Source of the DNA: Thiodiazotropha sp037382065
GTDB taxonomy: Bacteria > Pseudomonadota > Gammaproteobacteria > Chromatiales > Chromatiaceae
Direction of reading: 5' to 3'
Length of the DNA: 8,225 bases
Assembly (NCBI GenBank): GCA_037382065.1
Contig: JARRQF010000170.1
Location: 1-8,225, forward strand
In this document: one piece after another, positions 6,652 to 8,225 of the stretch
Position numbering within the stretch: position 1 is the stretch's first letter
Layout: each line of letters begins with the position of its first letter
Notes under the pieces: model-generated
The model's input: only the letters and a program-made list of their open reading frames with translations
Told to the model about the DNA's origin: nothing
The model's database searches: none
Made by a program: the position numbers and the translations under genes

Positions 6652-6902
6652 CGACTTAAAGCCTTACCCCAAAAAGAAAGAAACTCCCCTTGAGAAACTT
6701 CCACCTCATCTTTAGTTAACTCAAATTCAGGCTGATCTGTAAAAAAATATTCCTCATCATATTCACTCGATGGCGTTGCCCAATATAGGATATCATCATA
6801 AACATTTATATGGCGAGTAATAACGCCGCCCTTTACTTCACAATAAAATAGACCCTCGTCACCATTGTGTGACTCGGAATAGGACTTGTAATACTTCATC
6901 AT
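6648..6902 (-). CDS. Small acidic protein, coupled to the macro-domain gene
   Basis: This 84-residue protein is soluble and strongly acidic (about 17 Asp/Glu against 7 Lys/Arg), with no signal or membrane segment. The order of features (YYKSYSES start, FYCEVKGG with an Arg, VYDDILYWA, acidic middle, QPEFEL, then an EFLSFWGKAL end) recalls small single-domain proteins of the DUF6881 type. That is a pattern memory and unverified. TAGGG sits 7 bases before the ATG at 6902, a good ribosome-binding site, so I keep that start although a second ATG follows directly. The stop overlaps the macro-domain start, so the two form an operon. The function is unknown. The acidity and coupling would suit a binding partner, an inhibitor-like protein or an immunity protein. 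Confidence 0.75.
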   Translation of the reverse strand: MMKYYKSYSESHNGDEGLFYCEVKGGVITRHINVYDDILYWATPSSEYDEEYFFTDQPEFELTKDEVEVSQGEFLSFWGKALSR

Positions 6903-7079
6903 TCAAGAACCCTACCATAGTTAACGATGCGGTTGGTTAAATCCAGGTTATCGTTATTCAAAATAAGCTAAACACCCTTCCTAATCTGATTTCCTTGGGT
7001 TATAACGCCTTGGCGCACAACCAAATCTGTAACATCTATTTCCACAAAAGGGAAATTTTATCCCCCATATTTCCTTTAA
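6903..7079. other. Upstream region of the macro operon
   Basis: AT-rich and without a gene. It must carry the promoter for the 84-residue/macro pair unless that lies in the adjacent repeat. I found no -35/-10 pair with convincing spacing. The R1 fragment at 7080 borders it. Confidence 0.4.
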
Positions 7080-7183
7080 CCTAAAAAGATCAGTTGGGCA
7101 GCGTGAAGGGTGCGTTTGTGGTGGTACAGGGCAAGGGTCGCTCCTGCACATCCATGCACAGCGCACAACGACGCGGAATAGCC
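7080..7183 (-). repeat. R1 repeat, copy E (right-end fragment)
   Basis: This starts with the inverted end CCTAAAAAGATCAGTTGG and continues GCAGCGTGAAGGGTG, GTGGTGGTACAGG and AAGGGTCGCTCCTG, the reverse complement of the right part of copy F. Relative to F it lacks 25 bases between two CATCCATG octamers. Similarity ends at GGAATAGCC (7183), in the middle of the GAATAG/CTATTC palindrome. The remainder of the element is missing. Confidence 0.85.
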
Positions 7184-7236
7184 TACAGCCTTGAACTTTA
7201 GAAAGATATCATCCGTTCGCGTAAGGCTGGCGTTAG

Positions 7237-7476
7237 ACGCTTTATCACCTGGTGCGCAAATACATGTTGGCCTGTGGTATCGATAAACCAAGAGCCTGTC
7301 AGCTATTCCGACGAAGTATGGCCACGCATATGCTGAATAATGGCGCGAATATTCGATATATCCAGTTAATGCTGGGCCATGTAAGCCTATCTACTACACC
7401 GATCTATACTCAGGTATCAATCAAGAAGCTTAAGGAGGTACATGCTTTGACGTATCCGGCCAAGCTTAACGGTTGA
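7237..7476 (+). pseudogene. Tyrosine recombinase/integrase, C-terminal remnant
   Basis: This rightward fragment carries the end of a phage-integrase-family catalytic domain: VRKYMLACGIDKP, then QLFRRSMATHMLNNGANI, IQLMLGHVSLSTT, and IYTQVSIKKLKEVH. The catalytic Arg (LFR), the LGH histidine and the nucleophilic Tyr (IYT) are visible. The His of the HxxR box is Gln (QLFR), the usual RHS is RRS, and TTQ is TTP. The frame is closed upstream by TAG (7234-7236) and the first half of the catalytic domain, with Arg I and the Lys, is absent. The only start, GTG at 7252, would make 74 residues. It is a decayed recombinase that once served an integrated element; the R1 fragment ends about 50 bases before it. 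Confidence 0.8.
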
Positions 7477-7547
7477 GCTGGTACTTAAGGATAGGGTCAA
7501 AAATAATCAGCCCATTGAACGTGATAAATAATACTATAAGATTGTGT

Positions 7548-7850
7548 TCAATGATGGCTGAAATAACCATCCAGAAGTACATTAAGAGCCTCAATGAGTT
7601 TTGAGTGTTCGTCTCCTTTTAATAAGCTTAATTTGTCTATCAAATCCCCCACACTGTTATTCGATGGAGATTTATTCAGAATATTCATACAGTGCATAAT
7701 AACCTGAGAAGGAGGAGGGACATCTCCTGACTCATACCTCGATACTGAAGATTGGGTTTTCTTTATGGAATTGGCAAAATCTTTTTGATTTAATTGAAGT
7801 TTAATTCTGGCATTTCTGATAATTTCAGCAGGAGATTGGGACATTGACAT
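7548..7850 (-). CDS. XRE-family (Cro/CI-type) HTH regulator
   Basis: This 100-residue protein has an N-terminal five-helix HTH: residues 8-18 (AEIIRNARIKL), LNQKDFANSIKKTQSSVSRYESG (20-42) with QSSVSRYESG as the recognition-helix segment, then VPPPSQVIMHCMNIL. The C-terminal 45 residues are helical, leucine-rich and likely for dimerisation. Such proteins usually repress their own promoter and that of neighbouring mobile-element or toxin-antitoxin genes. Here no divergent or downstream partner gene is intact: downstream is the recombinase remnant, upstream an R1 element. No Shine-Dalgarno precedes either ATG (7850 or 7844), and TATAAT lies only four bases before the first, so the message may be leaderless or nearly so. 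The gene is AT-rich compared with the repeats around it. Confidence 0.85.
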   Translation of the reverse strand: MSMSQSPAEIIRNARIKLQLNQKDFANSIKKTQSSVSRYESGDVPPPSQVIMHCMNILNKSPSNNSVGDLIDKLSLLKGDEHSKLIEALNVLLDGYFSHH

Positions 7851-7908
7851 AAAATTATATACATATGAATATTGTTGTCGTGAATATTACTTTACCAAAT
7901 TATTCATA
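7851..7908 (-). promoter_or_regulatory. Operator-like repeats and -10 box of the XRE gene
   Basis: TATGAATA (7864-7871) and its inverse TATTCATA (7901-7908) form an inverted repeat. TGAATATT occurs as a direct pair at 7866 and 7881. On the minus strand TATAAT (7859-7854) lies four bases ahead of the start codon. This arrangement suits autoregulation by the XRE protein. A good -35 box is not seen, and the AT richness makes chance repeats possible. Confidence 0.45.
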
Positions 7909-7960
7909 TAATGCATAATTATTATGTTTGATAATATCATCCCAAGCTACTATGGTTAAA

Positions 7961-8225
7961 CCTAAAAAATCAGTTGACCGCTCCATTCTAATAACGGGTA
8001 TCTGATTTTAAAGAAAATAGCTTCGATGGTGATGGTCACCTACTGGGTGAATCACGCTACAGCGTGAATAGCACGCTTGTGGCGGCACATGGCGGCGTTG
8101 CAACTCCTTGGAATAGCGGGCTATTCTGCGTCGTTGCGCGCCGTGCATGGATGCACCAGTGTCGCGGGCACATGGATGTGCAGGAGCGACCCTTGCCCTG
8201 CACCACCACAAGCGCACTCTTCACG
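7961..8225 (+). mobile_element. R1 element, copy F (nearly complete, cut by window end)
   Basis: This starts CCTAAAAAATCAGTTGACCG and runs through to CACCACAAGCGCACTCTTCACG at the window end. Comparison with copies C, D and E indicates that only about 20 bases, including the right inverted end, are missing. The interior holds a GAATAG CGGG CTATTC hairpin (8111-8126) and two CATGGATG octamers 25 bases apart (8146, 8171), a segment duplicated here relative to copies C and E. It has no coding capacity. It lies opposite to copy A, which it matches closely over the first 60 bases. Confidence 0.85.

Noticed and set aside
7231..7240. GTTAGAC resembling an integron attC core (GTTRRRY)
   Set aside because: A seven-base degenerate motif is expected by chance. 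No paired RYYYAAC site or attC-like fold surrounds it.
7513..7553. CATTGAAC / GTTCAATG inverted repeat at the XRE stop codon
   Set aside because: Eight-pair stem but a 25-base loop and no T run; too weak to call a terminator.
8008..8217. Leftward frame of 69 codons inside the right-hand R1 element, with similar frames at 3976-4161 and 7076-7291
   Set aside because: All share the same LYHHK-like or LWWCR-like translation because they lie in copies of one non-coding repeat. Frames break differently in each copy, and no ribosome-binding site is present.
1..8225. CRISPR array, rRNA or tRNA genes
   Set aside because: No regularly spaced short repeats, and no tRNA or rRNA signature seen on either strand.

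Overview
The window looks like a mosaic accessory region of a proteobacterium, most likely a gammaproteobacterium of moderate GC. This rests on three things: the style of the dispersed palindromic repeats, the IS66-type and tyrosine-recombinase remnants, and a Sec/lipobox lipoprotein. No marker gene is present, so the host is an inference. All six intact genes, plus a glycosyltransferase next to a repeat, read leftward (minus strand). The only recognisable rightward coding sequence is a recombinase remnant.

Layout, left to right. (1) 1-60: inward-facing end of a repeat element (family R1). (2) 148-1351: a two-gene operon with overlapping ends, a P-loop polynucleotide-kinase-like protein (905-1351) followed by a bacterial Thg1-like 3'-5' RNA polymerase (148-915). 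Together they suggest repair of broken tRNA 5' ends. (3) 1352-1894: an internal R1 fragment, an uncertain 42-residue ORF, and a palindromic repeat of a second family (R2) ending 9 bases short of the next stop codon. (4) 1895-2881: a family 2 glycosyltransferase. (5) 3054-3298: an apparently complete 245-bp R1 element with inverted ends and a 5-bp target duplication (TTGAA). (6) 3304-3971: decayed DNA ending in a broken IS66-family transposase. (7) 3983-4863: an R1 end fragment, a pair of inverted CCCTCA/CTCTCCC arms enclosing an R2 half copy, and unrecognised non-coding DNA. (8) 4864-6902: a weak terminator, a beta-propeller-like lipoprotein, a macro-domain protein, and a small acidic protein whose stop overlaps the macro start. 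(9) 7080-7183: an R1 fragment. (10) 7237-7476: a broken tyrosine recombinase, followed by an XRE-type regulator (7548-7850) with an operator-like upstream region. (11) 7961 to the window end: a nearly complete R1 element.

The most notable architecture is that copies of one non-coding repeat family (R1, inverted ends close to CCTAAAAAGATCAGTTG) separate every functional block. The two outermost copies are nearly identical over their last 60 bases and lie in opposite orientation, so about 7.9 kb is bracketed by an inverted pair. The repeats carry no transposase and look like MITEs or non-autonomous elements. The most interesting biology is the kinase plus Thg1-like pair. The family functions give a simple order: the kinase phosphorylates a 5'-OH made by a ribotoxin or anticodon nuclease, and the Thg1-like enzyme activates that end and adds back missing nucleotides. 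The macro-domain protein could also belong to RNA-end or ADP-ribose metabolism, but it lies about 5 kb away and that link is only suggestive.
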